Shown here: one piece after another, positions 17,220 through 26,888 of the stretch
How the letters are laid out: each line of letters starts with the position of its first letter
How positions within the stretch are numbered: the stretch's first letter is position 1
Assembly (NCBI RefSeq): GCF_900142935.1
Contig: NZ_FSRS01000001.1
Location: 3,388,501-3,452,500, forward strand
Direction of reading: 5' to 3'
DNA from: Rhodovulum sp. ES.010
GTDB taxonomy: Bacteria > Pseudomonadota > Alphaproteobacteria > Rhodobacterales > Rhodobacteraceae
Length of the DNA stretch: 64,000 bases
The notes under the pieces: generated by a model
What the model was told of the DNA's origin: nothing
The model's input: only the letters and a program-made list of their open reading frames with translations
Databases searched by the model: none
Translations under genes and position numbers: made by a program

Positions 17220-17698
17220 GCCAGGACGCACGTTTCGAGGACGGGGCCGACCGGCCGCTGCACCTGCTGGCGCTGGGCGAAGACGATCTCGCCGTGATCT
17301 CGGCGCTCACGCAGGACGCGGTGTTGCCCGTGACCGAGATGCGCTGGGACCGCCGCGGCCGGCGCTTTGCGATGCTTCTCAACCGCTTCCGCTGGGAGGA
17401 CCGCGCCACCGCGGACCGCCGCGACCGGCCCTATCAGCGCGTCCAGTCGGTGTTGACGGTCGAGGACGTGCTGGGCGTGGCGGTGCAGGGTGTCGACCGC
17501 AGCGACTCCGAACTGGTCCTGTCGCTCCTGTCCGTCGGCTTCGAACCCGGCGCCGAGGGCACCGGCCGGGTGCTGCTGACTCTGGCCGGCGACGGGGCCC
17601 TGGCGATCGACGTGGAATGCCTCGAGGTCACGCTTCACGACGTGACGCAGCCCTACGAGGCGCCGTCGGGCCGGGCGCCGCGCCACCCAGAGGGCTGA
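17216..17698 (+). CDS. DUF2948 family protein
   Basis: This 160-residue soluble protein contains [20 protein letters not shown] near the N-terminus and [20 protein letters not shown], features of DUF2948, a family of unknown function found almost only in Alphaproteobacteria and commonly next to murA and hisD. No catalytic motif is apparent. Its ATG overlaps the end of murA (ATGA). Confidence 0.88.
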   Translation: MSQDARFEDGADRPLHLLALGEDDLAVISALTQDAVLPVTEMRWDRRGRRFAMLLNRFRWEDRATADRRDRPYQRVQSVLTVEDVLGVAVQGVDRSDSELVLSLLSVGFEPGAEGTGRVLLTLAGDGALAIDVECLEVTLHDVTQPYEAPSGRAPRHPEG

Positions 17699-17714
17699 CA
17701 CCGGCCGCCGTCTG

Positions 17715-18116
17715 TCACTTCTGGATCGACTGCAGGTATTGCGCCAGCGCGAGGACGCGTCCGCGCACCACCAACTCGGCCCCGTAGTCTCCGGCCTCCG
17801 GTGCGGCCTTGGCCTTGAACCGGTCGCCCCAGATCGGCATGGGTTCGCCATGGCCGCGCACGCCGGTCCGCCCGTCGATGATCTGGATCACCTCCAGCAT
17901 CGGGAACGCGCCGTCATTGGCGGCCGCAAGCCCCGTGAGGTCCGGCATCGGCACGTTGATCAACTCGGCCAGCGGCCCGTCGCCGAGGCCGGAGTCGCCG
18001 TGACAGGACGCACAGGCCTGCACGTATTCCTCCTTGCCCACGTCCTGGGCCAGTGCCGGGCCCAGCGTCAGCGGCACGGCAGCCAAGGCTGTATATATGA
18101 ATCCGGTGCGGGTCAT
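17715..18116 (-). CDS. Periplasmic monoheme cytochrome c
   Basis: This 133-residue protein has a signal peptide (about residues 1-23, ending PALAQD) and one CASCH heme site (35-39). The probable axial methionine is in HGEPMPIWGDRF. Class I cytochromes of this type carry electrons in the periplasm. It is convergent with the murA-DUF2948 operon and divergent from hisD. The partner enzyme is not identifiable from the window. Confidence 0.88.
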   Translation of the reverse strand: MTRTGFIYTALAAVPLTLGPALAQDVGKEEYVQACASCHGDSGLGDGPLAELINVPMPDLTGLAAANDGAFPMLEVIQIIDGRTGVRGHGEPMPIWGDRFKAKAAPEAGDYGAELVVRGRVLALAQYLQSIQK

Positions 18117-18232
18117 CTCGTTTCCTCCTTCCCCTGCGCCGCGACGATACTGTCAAGACGGCGCACTTGTCGTGCTTCTGGCAACGATCCGAGTCTACAG
18201 GGACCGGACGTCCCCACGCATTGACGGCGCAC

Positions 18233-18257
18233 AACGGCCGCGCCGCGCGCGGCCGTT
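18233..18257. repeat. Perfect 10-bp hairpin upstream of hisD
   Basis: Arms 18233-18242 and 18248-18257 (AACGGCCGCG type) with a 5-nt loop, followed by TTGGGG. It lies between the divergent cytochrome c and hisD genes and could be a leader hairpin or operator. Confidence 0.45.
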
Positions 18258-18320
18258 TGGGGTGTTTCCCCTGCGGGCAATTGCCGCTACACAATCCGCG
18301 ACACGCGTATGAGGGACGAC

Positions 18321-19631
18321 ATGCCCCAATTTCTCGACAGCAGCTCCGCGACGTTCGAGGCCGAGTTCGAGGCCCTCCTGGGCGCCAAGCGCGAGGACAG
18401 CCCGGATGTCGACGAGGCGGTGGCCGCGATCATCGCCGATGTGCGCGCGCGCGGCGACGCCGCGGTGATCGAGTTGACCCAACGGTTCGACCGGCTGGCG
18501 CTGACGCCCGAGACGCTGGCGTTTTCCGAGGACGAGATCGCGGCGGAATGCGCCAAGGTGCCCGCCGCCGAGCGCGACGCGCTGGAACTCGCGGCCGAGC
18601 GGATCCGGGCCTATCACGTCCGCCAGATGCCCGAGAACGCGCAATGGACCGACCCGGAGGGCGCGACGCTGGGCTGGCGCTGGACGCCGGTCTCGGCGGC
18701 GGGGCTTTACGTGCCGGGAGGGCTGGCGAGCTACCCATCCTCGGTGCTGATGAATGCGCTACCCGCGCAGGTCGCCGGCGTCGAGCGGCTTGTGATCTGC
18801 GCGCCCACGCCCGACGGCAAGGCCAATCCGCTGGTCCTGCTGGCGGCAAAGCTGGCGGGGGTGAAGACGGTCTACCGGATCGGCGGCGCGCAGGCGATCG
18901 CCGCGCTGGCCTACGGGACGGAAACGATCCGGCCCGTGGACAAGATCACCGGCCCCGGGAATGCCTATGTGGCGGCGGCCAAGCGCCGGGTCTTCGGGCG
19001 CGTGGGCATCGACATGATCGCCGGTCCCTCGGAAATCCTGGTGATCGCAGATGGCGACAACGACCCCGATTGGGTTGCACTGGACCTTCTCAGCCAGGCC
19101 GAGCATGACGAAAGCGCCCAGGCGATCCTCGTCACCGACGATGCCGGGTTCGGCACAGCGGTGGCAAAGGCCGTGGAGCGGCGGCTGGACACGCTGGAGC
19201 GCCGCGCAATCGCGGGGGCGAGCTGGCGCGATTTCGGCGCGGTCATCAAGGTGCGCGACCTGGGCGAGGCGGCCGAGCTGTCGAACCGGGTCGCCCCCGA
19301 GCACCTGGAATTGTGCGTGGCCGATCCCGAGGCGCTGGCCTCGCGGATCACCCATGCCGGCGCGATCTTTCTGGGCCAATGGACGCCCGAGGCCATCGGC
19401 GACTATATCGGCGGGCCGAACCACGTGCTGCCGACCGCCCGCTCGGCCCGGTTCTCCTCCGGCCTCAGCGTCCTCGATTTCATGAAACGAACAACCGTGG
19501 CGCAGATGACGCCAGCGGCGCTGAAGGCGATCGGCGCCGCGGCCGAGACGCTTGCCATCTCGGAAAGCCTTGAAGCGCATGGCCTTTCGGTTCGCGCCCG
19601 GCTGGACCACCTGAACGAGGACGCGTCATGA
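18321..19631 (+). CDS. hisD: Histidinol dehydrogenase
   Basis: HisD performs the last two steps of histidine synthesis, oxidising L-histidinol to histidine with two NAD+ and a zinc ion. The 436-residue protein shows the signature DMIAGPSEILVIAD, the zinc-site segment SQAEHDESAQ and the catalytic RVAPEHLEL. The ATG at 18321 (MPQFLDSSS) has GAGGGA upstream and fits the usual N-terminus better than the in-frame ATG at 18309. The UPF0262 gene overlaps its end by 4 bases. Confidence 0.96.
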   Translation: MPQFLDSSSATFEAEFEALLGAKREDSPDVDEAVAAIIADVRARGDAAVIELTQRFDRLALTPETLAFSEDEIAAECAKVPAAERDALELAAERIRAYHVRQMPENAQWTDPEGATLGWRWTPVSAAGLYVPGGLASYPSSVLMNALPAQVAGVERLVICAPTPDGKANPLVLLAAKLAGVKTVYRIGGAQAIAALAYGTETIRPVDKITGPGNAYVAAAKRRVFGRVGIDMIAGPSEILVIADGDNDPDWVALDLLSQAEHDESAQAILVTDDAGFGTAVAKAVERRLDTLERRAIAGASWRDFGAVIKVRDLGEAAELSNRVAPEHLELCVADPEALASRITHAGAIFLGQWTPEAIGDYIGGPNHVLPTARSARFSSGLSVLDFMKRTTVAQMTPAALKAIGAAAETLAISESLEAHGLSVRARLDHLNEDAS

Positions 19632-20113
19632 GCACCGCCCGTCTTGTCCATGTCGAGTTGGACGATTCCAACCTTCCGCCGCCGACGCCGGAGATCGAGC
19701 AGGAGCGCAAGGTCGCGCTGTTCGACCTGCTGGAGGACAATTCCTTCGCCCTGCCGGGGCGCGAGGGGCGGCCGGCGCCCGAGGGGCCCTATCGGCTGAC
19801 GCTCTCGATCCGCGAGAAGCGGCTGGTGTTCGATGTCCGCACCGACGCGGGAGAGCCCGCGGCCGAGTTCCACCTTGCGCTGTCGCCGTTCCGGCAGGCG
19901 GTCAAGGATTACTGGCAGATCTGCGAAAGCTATTTCGACGCGGTCAAGCGCCTGCCGCCCAGCCAGATCGAGGCGATCGACATGGCCCGGCGCGGCATCC
20001 ACAACGAGGGCGCGCGCATCCTGCAGGAACGTCTCGACGGCAAGGCGGAGCTCGACATCGATACCGCCCGCCGGCTCTTCACCCTGGTATGCGTCCTGCA
20101 TTACGGGGGGTGA
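19628..20113 (+). CDS. UPF0262 family protein
   Basis: This 161-residue soluble protein carries the family motifs PYRLTLSIREKRLVFDVR and FRQAVKDYWQICESYFDAVK, and ends RRLFTLVCVLHYGG. UPF0262 is of unknown function and occurs in Alphaproteobacteria directly after hisD, as here. Coupled to hisD by ATGA overlap. Confidence 0.9.
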   Translation: MSTARLVHVELDDSNLPPPTPEIEQERKVALFDLLEDNSFALPGREGRPAPEGPYRLTLSIREKRLVFDVRTDAGEPAAEFHLALSPFRQAVKDYWQICESYFDAVKRLPPSQIEAIDMARRGIHNEGARILQERLDGKAELDIDTARRLFTLVCVLHYGG

Positions 20114-20114
20114 G

Positions 20115-20588
20115 GTGCCGGGGCCGCTTCCCTCGTCGGTGCTGTTCTGCTGCGACCAGAATTCCGTCCGCTCGCCGATGGCCGAAGGGCTCATGAAGAA
20201 ATTCTACGGCCAGCAGGCCTATGTGCAGTCGGTGGGCGTGCACAGCGACCGCGAGATCGACGGTTTCGCCGTCGCGGTCTGCGACGAGATGGGGGTGCAG
20301 CTGCACCGTCATCGCGCGCGGTCCTTCGACGAGATGGAGGACTGGGGCGACGACCTGTCGGGGTTCGACCTGATCGTCGCGCTGAGCCCGGCGAGCCTGC
20401 GCCGGGCGCAGGAACTCACCCGCTACTACCATCTCGACGTCGAATACTGGCCGGTGCTCGACCCCACCGGCCTCGGCGAGACGCGGGCCGACAAGCTGTC
20501 GGCCTATCGCCAGGCCCGCGACCAGATCGTCGAGCGGCTGCTCGACCGCTTCGGCCCGCCAACCCAGGGAGACGCCCATGTCTCGTGA
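20115..20588 (+). CDS. Low-molecular-weight protein tyrosine phosphatase-like
   Basis: This 157-residue protein starts with GTG one base after the upstream stop. It has the LMW-PTP/arsenate reductase P-loop: Cys13-DQNSV-Arg19-SPMAEG, i.e. CX5R. The later VLDPTGLGET holds the DP pair that usually supplies the general acid. The fold removes phosphate from phosphotyrosine or reduces arsenate; which applies cannot be decided, but the operon context and lack of other ars genes nearby favour a phosphatase-like role. Its end overlaps the next gene by 11 bases. Confidence 0.85.
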   Translation: MPGPLPSSVLFCCDQNSVRSPMAEGLMKKFYGQQAYVQSVGVHSDREIDGFAVAVCDEMGVQLHRHRARSFDEMEDWGDDLSGFDLIVALSPASLRRAQELTRYYHLDVEYWPVLDPTGLGETRADKLSAYRQARDQIVERLLDRFGPPTQGDAHVS

Positions 20589-20973
20589 GGTGATCCAACG
20601 CTATTTCGCCGCCTTCAACGCTGGCGACACCGCCGCCATGCTGGCAGAACTGGCAGACGACGTTGAACACCACGTCAACGAGGGCGTGATCCGGCACGGA
20701 AAGCCCGCCTTCGCCGAGTTCTGTGCGCACATGTCGCGATGCTACCGCGAGGAGTTGACCGACATGGTGATCTTCGCGACCGAGGACGGCACGCGAGCTG
20801 CCGCCGAATATGTCGTGGACGGCACCTATCTGGAGACCGACGCGGGCCTGCCCGAGGCGAAGGGGCAGACCTACCGGCTACCGGCCGGGTCATTCTTCAC
20901 GCTGCGCGGCGGCAAGATCGCCCGCGTCACCACCTATTACAACCTCGCCGATTGGTTGAGGCAGGTGCAATGA
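20578..20973 (+). CDS. SnoaL-like / NTF2-fold protein
   Basis: This 131-residue protein has the SnoaL-like opening VIQRYFAAFNAGDTAAMLAE followed by DDVEHHVNEG, then GTYLETDAGLPEAKGQTYRL and a final FFTLRGGKIARVTTYYN strand. These proteins form a cone-shaped NTF2 fold used by isomerases and hydratases, or purely for binding. The substrate is unknown. It overlaps genes on both sides within an operon of small metabolic genes. Confidence 0.8.
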   Translation: MSREVIQRYFAAFNAGDTAAMLAELADDVEHHVNEGVIRHGKPAFAEFCAHMSRCYREELTDMVIFATEDGTRAAAEYVVDGTYLETDAGLPEAKGQTYRLPAGSFFTLRGGKIARVTTYYNLADWLRQVQ

Positions 20974-21557
20974 GCCTCGATTACCGTGTCCTGACCGGAG
21001 CGGAGGTCGAGGCCGCGCTCGACGACCTGGCCGCGCTGCGCATCCGCGTGTTCCGCGACTGGCCCTATCTTTACGACGGCGACCCCGAGTACGAGCGCCG
21101 CTACATGGCCGGCTACCGCGACAACCCGCGCGCGATCCTGGTCGCGGCCTTCGACGGCGCGCGTCTGGTCGGGGCCTCGACCGGCACCCCGCTCGAGGAC
21201 CATGCGGACGATTTCGCCGCCGCCTTCGCCGACACCGGGCACGATCTGGTGGACATTTTCTACTGCGCCGAAAGCGTCCTGCTGCCGGAGTATCGCGGGC
21301 AGGGCGCGGGCCATGCCTTCTTCGAGGCACGCGAGGCGCATGGCCGCCAGCTTGGCCGCCGGTTCTGCACCTTCTGCGGCGTGGTGCGGCCCGAGGATCA
21401 CCCTTTGCGCCCGGCGGAATACCGCCCGCTCGACGCGTTCTGGCGCAAGCGCGGCTATGAAAAGCTGGCCGGGGTTGTTGCCGAGTTCGAGTGGAAGGAT
21501 ATCGACCAGCCCGCCGCCACCGCGCACACGCTTCAGTTCTGGATGAAACCGCTGTGA
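20970..21557 (+). CDS. GNAT-family N-acetyltransferase
   Basis: This 195-residue protein has the GNAT fold pattern: AALRIRVFRDWPYLYDGD at the N-terminus and the acetyl-CoA-binding segment AESVLLPEYRGQGAGHAFFE (motif A, R-G-Q-G-A). The substrate is unknown. The start overlaps the SnoaL gene by 4 bases and the GTG of the next gene overlaps its stop. Confidence 0.85.
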   Translation: MSLDYRVLTGAEVEAALDDLAALRIRVFRDWPYLYDGDPEYERRYMAGYRDNPRAILVAAFDGARLVGASTGTPLEDHADDFAAAFADTGHDLVDIFYCAESVLLPEYRGQGAGHAFFEAREAHGRQLGRRFCTFCGVVRPEDHPLRPAEYRPLDAFWRKRGYEKLAGVVAEFEWKDIDQPAATAHTLQFWMKPL

Positions 21558-22447
21558 AGCTCGCCGCCGCCGCCTATCCTATCGACTGGCACGACAGCTG
21601 GGCCAGCTATGAGGACAAGATCTCGGGCTGGGTCGCTGAGGCGGCCGAAGAGGGCGCCGACCTTCTGGTGTTTCCCGAATACGGCACGATGGAACTGGCC
21701 TCGCTCGCCGGGCCCGCCGTGGCGGGGGACCTTGAACAGGCGCTCCGCACCGTGTCCGACCTGGCCGAGCCGGCCGATGCGCTGCACGCGCGCCTTGCCA
21801 CCTCGCACGGCGTTCACATCCTGGGCGCCAGCGCGCCGGTCTGGTACGGGGAACGCCCGGTCAACCGCGCCCGGCTGTTCTGCCCCGACGGGCAGACCGC
21901 GTTCCAGGACAAGCAGATCATGACCCGCTTCGAGCGCGAGACCTGGGATGTACGCTCGGGCGGGCCGCTGACGCTGATCGAGACCGCGCTGGGCCGGATC
22001 GGCGTGCTGATCTGCTACGACGCCGAGTTTCCGCTGCTAGCGCGCGCCCTTGTGGCGGCCGGTGCGGAGATCCTGCTGGTGCCGTCCTGCACGGATGCGC
22101 TTTCGGGCTATTGGCGGGTGCGTGTCGGCGCGATGGCCCGGGCGCTCGAGGGTCAGTGCATCGTGGTGCAGGCGCCCACCGTGGGCCCCGCGGTCTGGTG
22201 CCCGGCGGTCGACGAAAATGTCGGCGCTGCGGCAATTTACGGCCCGCCCGATCAGGGATTTCCCGACACGGGCGTCCTGGCCGAAGGCGCGCTGAATGTG
22301 CGCGGCTGGGTGCACGCCGGGGTCGACCGGGCGGCGCTTGCCCATGTGCGGTCGGCGGGGCAGGTGCTCAACATGGCCCACTGGCCGGAACAGGACAGCC
22401 GCGCGGTGAAGGTTGTCTCTGTGGCATTCCACGCATTTAAGCCTTGA
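21554..22447 (+). CDS. Carbon-nitrogen hydrolase (nitrilase superfamily)
   Basis: This 297-residue protein starts at GTG 21554, overlapping the upstream TGA. The catalytic triad is Glu42 (VFPEYG), Lys120 (FQDKQIM) and Cys154 (LICYDAEFP). The superfamily hydrolyses nitriles, amides or carbamoyl groups. The nitrile/amide substrate cannot be told from sequence. It ends the operon that begins at hisD; infA follows with its own leader. Confidence 0.9.
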   Translation: MKLAAAAYPIDWHDSWASYEDKISGWVAEAAEEGADLLVFPEYGTMELASLAGPAVAGDLEQALRTVSDLAEPADALHARLATSHGVHILGASAPVWYGERPVNRARLFCPDGQTAFQDKQIMTRFERETWDVRSGGPLTLIETALGRIGVLICYDAEFPLLARALVAAGAEILLVPSCTDALSGYWRVRVGAMARALEGQCIVVQAPTVGPAVWCPAVDENVGAAAIYGPPDQGFPDTGVLAEGALNVRGWVHAGVDRAALAHVRSAGQVLNMAHWPEQDSRAVKVVSVAFHAFKP

Positions 22448-22498
22448 AATAGAGGTTAATCGGGCGCATCTACTAGCCCGCCTGCGCTCTGGCAGGCG
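22444..22498 (+). promoter_or_regulatory. Possible infA promoter and leader hairpin
   Basis: TTGAAA at 22444-22449 could be a -35 box with a weak -10 near 22467-22473. A perfect 7-bp hairpin follows (arms CGCCTGC 22479-22485 and GCAGGCG 22492-22498). No U tract follows, so it is not an ordinary terminator. Confidence 0.35.
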
Positions 22499-22516
22499 AC
22501 TCAACACGGAGTGACC

Positions 22517-22735
22517 ATGGCCAAGGAAGAAATGCTCGAATTTCCCGGCGTCGTGAAGGAACTCCTGCCGAACGCGACATTCCGGGTCGAGCTGGATAAC
22601 GGCCATGAGATCATCGCGCACACGGCGGGCAAGATGCGAAAGAACCGCATTCGGGTTCTGGCCGGCGACCGGGTTCAGGTGGAGATGACCCCCTACGATC
22701 TGACCAAGGGTCGGATCAATTACCGCTTCAAGTAA
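22517..22735 (+). CDS. infA: Translation initiation factor IF-1
   Basis: The 72-residue OB-fold protein binds the ribosomal A site during initiation. The sequence [20 protein letters not shown] opens the protein and it ends with [20 protein letters not shown] precedes the ATG at 22517; an upstream in-frame GTG at 22511 is unlikely. maf starts four bases after the stop. Confidence 0.98.
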   Translation: MAKEEMLEFPGVVKELLPNATFRVELDNGHEIIAHTAGKMRKNRIRVLAGDRVQVEMTPYDLTKGRINYRFK

Positions 22736-22738
22736 GCG

Positions 22739-23317
22739 TTGCGGCTGATTCTCGGATCGGCGAGCCCGCGCCGCAGGGACCTGCTGGCGCAAATCGGCGT
22801 CGTGCCCGACGCTGTGTGCCCGGCCGATATCGACGAAACCCCCGAAAAGAGCGAACTGCCGCGCCCCTACTGTGCGCGGATGGCGATGGAAAAGGCGCGC
22901 GCCGTCAGTGTGGCGGCCGACGAGCTGGTGCTTTGCGCCGACACCACCGTCGCGATGGGGCGGCGCATTCTCGGCAAGCCCGCCGATGCGGCCGAAGCGG
23001 CGGAGTTCCTTTTCGCGCTCTCGGGGCGGCGGCACCGGGTGATCACCGCCGTCGCGCTGCGGCTGGGCGATCATGTCTGGGAGCGCGACGTCGTCACCAC
23101 CGTCAGGTTCAAGCAGCTTTCCGACGACGAGGTGAACGCTTATCTCGCCTCGGGCGACTGGCAGGGCAAGGCCGGCGGCTACGGCATCCAGGGGATGGCC
23201 GGGGCGTTCGTGCCCTGGATCAACGGATCGTTCTCGGCCGTGGTCGGCCTGCCGCTGGCCGAGACGGCCGCGCTTCTTTCGGGCGCGGGTTACCCGCTCT
23301 ATGGCGCCGCGCCATGA
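22739..23317 (+). CDS. maf: Maf-family nucleotide pyrophosphatase
   Basis: Maf proteins hydrolyse non-canonical or house-cleaning nucleoside triphosphates. This 192-residue copy starts at TTG 22739 and opens with [14 protein letters not shown], the Maf signature. It includes [18 protein letters not shown] (catalytic Asp region) and [20 protein letters not shown]. It sits between infA and the RNase gene, which it overlaps by 4 bases. Confidence 0.94.
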   Translation: MRLILGSASPRRRDLLAQIGVVPDAVCPADIDETPEKSELPRPYCARMAMEKARAVSVAADELVLCADTTVAMGRRILGKPADAAEAAEFLFALSGRRHRVITAVALRLGDHVWERDVVTTVRFKQLSDDEVNAYLASGDWQGKAGGYGIQGMAGAFVPWINGSFSAVVGLPLAETAALLSGAGYPLYGAAP

Positions 23318-24357
23318 AGGGGCGCAGCGTCATCCTGGACCGGCTCGGCGGCTGCAAGGCCGCGGCGCTGATGGTGGACGGGCGCCTCGACGACCTGCTC
23401 GTCGACCCGCCCGACGACCGGCCAGCCCCCGGGGCGATCTTCCGGGCGGTCGTGGACCGGCAGGTGAAGGGGCAGGGCGGCGTGTTCCTGCGTCTGCCCG
23501 AGGGCCGCGCCTTCCTGCGGCAGGCCAAGGGGTTGCGCCCGGGCCAGGGCCTACTGGTGCAAGTGACGGGCTATGCCGAGGAAGGCAAGGCGGCGCCGGT
23601 CACGCCGCGCCTGCTGTTCAAGGGCCGCTACGCGATTGTCACGCCTGACGCGCCGGGCCTTAACGTGTCGCGCAGCGTGCGGGACGACGCCGAGCGCGAC
23701 CGGTTGCTGGAGATCGCCCATGACGCCATGGCGGGCGCGGTCGACCATCTGGGCGTGATCCTGCGCTCGGCCTGTGCGGGCGTCGACGCAGCGGCCATCG
23801 CCGGGGACATCGCGGTCATGCGCGGCCTGGCGGAGGACATCCTCGGAGAACCGTCCGAAGGCGCCGCCGAACTTCTGCTGGACGCCCCCGACGCCCATAC
23901 CCGCGCCTGGCGCGACTGGGCGGAGGCCGACCCCGACGAGGTGATCGACCGGCCCGGCGGTTTTTCCGACACCGGCGTGCGCGAGGCGATCGACGCGCTT
24001 GCGGGTCCGGCGCCGCTGCCGGGGGGCGGGCGGCTGTTCGTGGAACCGACCCGTGCGCTGGTTGCCGTCGACGTGAATACCGGCCCCGACACTTCGCCGG
24101 CCGCGGGCCTCAAGGCCAATATCGCCGCCGCCCGCGCGCTGCCGCGTCTGTTGCGCCTCAGGGGGCTGGCCGGCCAGGTCGTCATCGACTTCGCGCCGAT
24201 GCCCAAGAAGGATCGGACCTCTCTCGAACAGGTGCTGAAATCGGCGCTTCGCGGCGACCCGGTCGAGACGACCCTTGTGGGCTGGAGCCCGCTGGGGCAC
24301 GCTGAACTGACACGGAAACGCGAACGCCTGCCCCTTGCCGACATTCTTCCTGCATGA
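23314..24357 (+). CDS. Ribonuclease E/G family protein
   Basis: This 347-residue protein is a short RNase E/G-type endonuclease. It has the S1-like N-terminal region ([20 protein letters not shown]) and the catalytic block [11 protein letters not shown] with the later [11 protein letters not shown], which hold the metal-binding Asp residues. It lacks the zinc-link CPxCxG and the C-terminal scaffold, so it is shorter than RNase E. It is coupled to maf upstream and yacG downstream, the usual alphaproteobacterial order. Confidence 0.88.
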   Translation: MKGRSVILDRLGGCKAAALMVDGRLDDLLVDPPDDRPAPGAIFRAVVDRQVKGQGGVFLRLPEGRAFLRQAKGLRPGQGLLVQVTGYAEEGKAAPVTPRLLFKGRYAIVTPDAPGLNVSRSVRDDAERDRLLEIAHDAMAGAVDHLGVILRSACAGVDAAAIAGDIAVMRGLAEDILGEPSEGAAELLLDAPDAHTRAWRDWAEADPDEVIDRPGGFSDTGVREAIDALAGPAPLPGGGRLFVEPTRALVAVDVNTGPDTSPAAGLKANIAAARALPRLLRLRGLAGQVVIDFAPMPKKDRTSLEQVLKSALRGDPVETTLVGWSPLGHAELTRKRERLPLADILPA

Positions 24358-24536
24358 GCTGCCCGATCTGCAAGAAACCCGCCGACCCGGCCTACCGTCC
24401 GTTCTGCTCGCGCCGCTGCGCGGATGTGGACCTGGGCCGCTGGCTCGGCGGCCGCTACGCGATCCCGGCCGACAGCCCGGAGGACCTCGAGGAGGCGGCC
24501 GACGAACTCTCCCGCAACCCGCCGAAGCCGCACTGA
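24354..24536 (+). CDS. yacG: DNA gyrase inhibitor YacG (zinc protein)
   Basis: This 60-residue protein has the four zinc cysteines CPICKKPADP and FCSRRCADVDLGRWL. YacG binds GyrB and blocks DNA binding in Escherichia coli. ATGA overlap with the preceding gene. Confidence 0.92.
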   Translation: MSCPICKKPADPAYRPFCSRRCADVDLGRWLGGRYAIPADSPEDLEEAADELSRNPPKPH

Positions 24537-24616
24537 AATTCTGCCCGGAATCCTCTGGACAGTCCCGCCCCCTGCGTCTAAAACCTCGCCACCCGAAGCG
24601 GTCTCCGCTTCCCCGT

Positions 24617-24691
24617 GCCCGGGTAGCTCAGGGGTAGAGCAGTGGATTGAAAATCCTCGTGTCGGTGGTTCGATTCCGCCCCCGGGCACCA
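24617..24691 (+). tRNA. tRNA-Phe (GAA)
   Basis: Cloverleaf with acceptor GCCCGGG/CCCGGGC, anticodon loop TTGAAAA (GAA, Phe), T-loop TTCGATT and encoded CCA. Base pair 28-42 in the anticodon stem is a T-T mismatch. An integrase remnant lies 66 bp downstream and points toward it, so its 3' end is a likely island attachment site. Confidence 0.95.
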
Positions 24692-24757
24692 TAAAAATCA
24701 ATAACTTAGACCCCATTCAGCTCAAAGCGCTCAAGCGCACATGTAATTCGTGTGTAA

Positions 24758-25552
24758 TCAGGCCAAACTTTTTGGCTCTAGCTTGCGGATGTTGTCTTCC
24801 CAGGTGCCGCTGACCCGGCCTTCAAGCCGATCCATTGCCGCTTCTATGTGCGACCCGCTTTGGTGCGCATAGCGCGCAACCATGGACAACGTCTTGTGAC
24901 CGGAAATGCGCTGGACTGTGGGCAGATCGACGCCCGCCTGCACCAGATGTGTCACCGCTGTATGCCGAAGCGTGTGAGGCGTGATCTGGTCGGGATCAAG
25001 CCCAGCGCGTTCAGCGGAGCGACGAAAAGCCTTGCGGATCGTATGGACATGGCCGGTGGCGCCTCCCGGCGAAGGGAACACCCAATCGCAGCCCGGCGGC
25101 AACATGTCCATGCGTCTTTCCAGATACTCAGCCAGTTCGCGCGTGATCGGTTGCTCGCGAGACCCCGCCTTGGCCTGCGGAACCCAGATCACTCGCTTTC
25201 CGACATCGACATCTTCGCGACGGATCGCGAGGATTTCTGCATGACGCATCCCTGTGTGCAGTCCGACCATGACGAAAGCGTGGACGTTTTCGTTGTGATC
25301 CGATGCTGCCGCTTCCAGCAACGCGACGCACTGATCATCGGTCAGGTACACTATTCGCTGGTTGTCTTCTTTGAAGCGAGCGATTTTGACCGACTTGCTC
25401 TTGATCCACTTCCACTCGACAGCTTGGTTCAGCAGGTGGGAAAGCGTGGCTAGTTCTCGATTTACGGTCGCCTTTGCGGCGCCCGCAGAGCGGCGGGCCT
25501 TTTTGTAGCGTTCAACGTCGAAGGACTCGATGGCACTCAACTGACCTGCCAC
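24758..25552 (-). pseudogene. Site-specific tyrosine integrase, N-terminally truncated
   Basis: The remaining 264 codons keep the catalytic domain: Arg in LHTGMRHAEILAI, His-x-x-Arg in TPHTLRHTAVTHL, His in SGHKTLSMVARYAH and the nucleophilic Tyr in the same motif. Part of the N-terminal core-binding domain is present (ATVNRELATLSHLLNQAVEW). The arm-binding N-terminus is missing; the frame now begins inside the IS3 element at 25542. The intact part is not on the other side of the IS, so a deletion accompanied or followed insertion. Its position beside tRNA-Phe suggests it once integrated an island there. Confidence 0.88.
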
Positions 25553-25559
25553 TGATCTT

Positions 25560-26489
25560 TCATCCAGCCGCGACCGGAGCCCGGTTGGTGTTTACGCCAA
25601 ATGGCGCGGGTTGAGCAATCGCCCGACGCGCGGAGCTCTCATCTCGCGCAGCGGGTCGGGCGATTGCGGTGGTCAGGGTCTGCGCGTAGTCAGCCGGGGT
25701 CTGATAGCCCAAGGCCGAATGGGGGCGCTCGGTGTTGTAGTCGGCGACCCAAGCGGCGATCAGGTCGCGGGCATGAGCGAGGTTACGAAACAGCGTCTCG
25801 TTCAAGAACTCGTCCCGCATCCGGCCGTTGAAGCTCTCGACAAAGCCATTCTGCATCGGCTTGCCCGGCGCGATGTAGTGCCATTCGATCCGGTTCTCGG
25901 CGCACCACTTCAGGATCGCGTTCGAGGTCAGTTCCGTCCCGTTGTCCGACACGATCATTCCCGGCTTGCCGCGACGTTCGATCAGCGCCGTCAGCTCCCG
26001 CGCGACGCGCCGGCCGGAGATCGACGTGTCCGGGATCGCGGCGAGGCATTCGCGCGTGACGTCATCGACGATGTTCAGCACCCGGAACCGCCGCCCGCAC
26101 GCGAACTGGTCATGGACGAAATCCAGTGACCAACGGGCATTTGCGCGCGCCTCGACCAGGATCGGGGCGCGGGTGCCGATGGCCTTGCGCCGCGCGCGCC
26201 GCTTGCGGACGGTCAGCCCTTCCTCGCGGTAAAGCCGGTAGATACGGTTGATCCCCGAGGGCTCGCCCTCCCGCCGGAGCAGGACGAAGAGCCGCCGGTA
26301 GCCGAACCGCCGACGCTCGTTGGCAAGCTCCCGCAATCGGCCGCGCAGTTCCGTGTCGGGTGCGCGTTGCGACCGGTAGCGGATCGTCTTCCGATCCGCG
26401 CCGGCAATCTGGCACGCCCGTCGTTCCGACAGCCCGAACCGGGCCTTCAGATGCGCGACCGCCTCGCGCTTCACGACGGGCGTCACCAC
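25560..26489 (-). CDS. IS3-family transposase OrfB
   Basis: OrfB carries the rve integrase domain: Asp in [11 protein letters not shown], Asp in [12 protein letters not shown] and Glu in [13 protein letters not shown] (DDE triad), after an HTH_21 segment [20 protein letters not shown]. It is probably made as an OrfAB fusion by -1 frameshifting at the AAAAAAG run (26495-26489). The C-terminal [18 protein letters not shown] tail runs to the IS end. Confidence 0.9.
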   Translation of the reverse strand: MVTPVVKREAVAHLKARFGLSERRACQIAGADRKTIRYRSQRAPDTELRGRLRELANERRRFGYRRLFVLLRREGEPSGINRIYRLYREEGLTVRKRRARRKAIGTRAPILVEARANARWSLDFVHDQFACGRRFRVLNIVDDVTRECLAAIPDTSISGRRVARELTALIERRGKPGMIVSDNGTELTSNAILKWCAENRIEWHYIAPGKPMQNGFVESFNGRMRDEFLNETLFRNLAHARDLIAAWVADYNTERPHSALGYQTPADYAQTLTTAIARPAARDESSARRAIAQPAPFGVNTNRAPVAAG

Positions 26490-26749
26490 TTTTTTGAAAC
26501 CAGCTCGCGCATCGCGGCCAGATCCAGCATCTGCTCCGCCAGCAGCTTCTTCAACTTGGCGTTCTCGTCCTCGAGCGCCTTCAGCCGTTTGGCCTCTGAC
26601 ACCGTCATGCCGCCGTATTTGGCTTTCCAGTTGTAGAACGTCCCCTCCGACATGCCGTGCTTGCGGCACAGATCGGCACACTTCGCCCCGGCCTCATGCT
26701 CGGCCAGGATGCCGATAATCTGCTCTTCGCTGTATCTCGTTCGCTTCAT
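26483..26749 (-). CDS. IS3-family transposase OrfA
   Basis: This 88-residue protein has a helix-turn-helix ([18 protein letters not shown] and [15 protein letters not shown]) followed by a leucine-zipper-like helix ([16 protein letters not shown]). It ends RELVSKKW right at the slippery A6G run used for the OrfAB fusion. Confidence 0.9.
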   Translation of the reverse strand: MKRTRYSEEQIIGILAEHEAGAKCADLCRKHGMSEGTFYNWKAKYGGMTVSEAKRLKALEDENAKLKKLLAEQMLDLAAMRELVSKKW

Positions 26750-26888
26750 TGTCCGTCCCCTCCTTGGGTCGGACTCTAATCGCAGGTGGAGGAAAAATCC
26801 CGTGGCAGGTCAATGACATCGACCTTCTGGTCGATGTTGAACAGGATTGACTTGGACGGGATCGAGACGGCCTTTTGTAAGGCCCCAT

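Larger units (their letters stand above)
25542..26812 (-). mobile_element. IS3-family insertion sequence
   Basis: Terminal inverted repeats begin TGACCTGCCAC at both ends (25542 and, reversed, 26812) with further similarity up to TTTTTC-TCC. Two overlapping frames encode OrfA and OrfB. No target duplication was seen, consistent with later rearrangement. The group looks like IS407/IS51. Confidence 0.88.

Noticed and set aside
15729..17231. Long minus-strand frame opposite murA
   Set aside because: Antisense shadow: murA on the plus strand has all active-site motifs and the minus frame has Gln/His/Arg-rich composition without a ribosome site.
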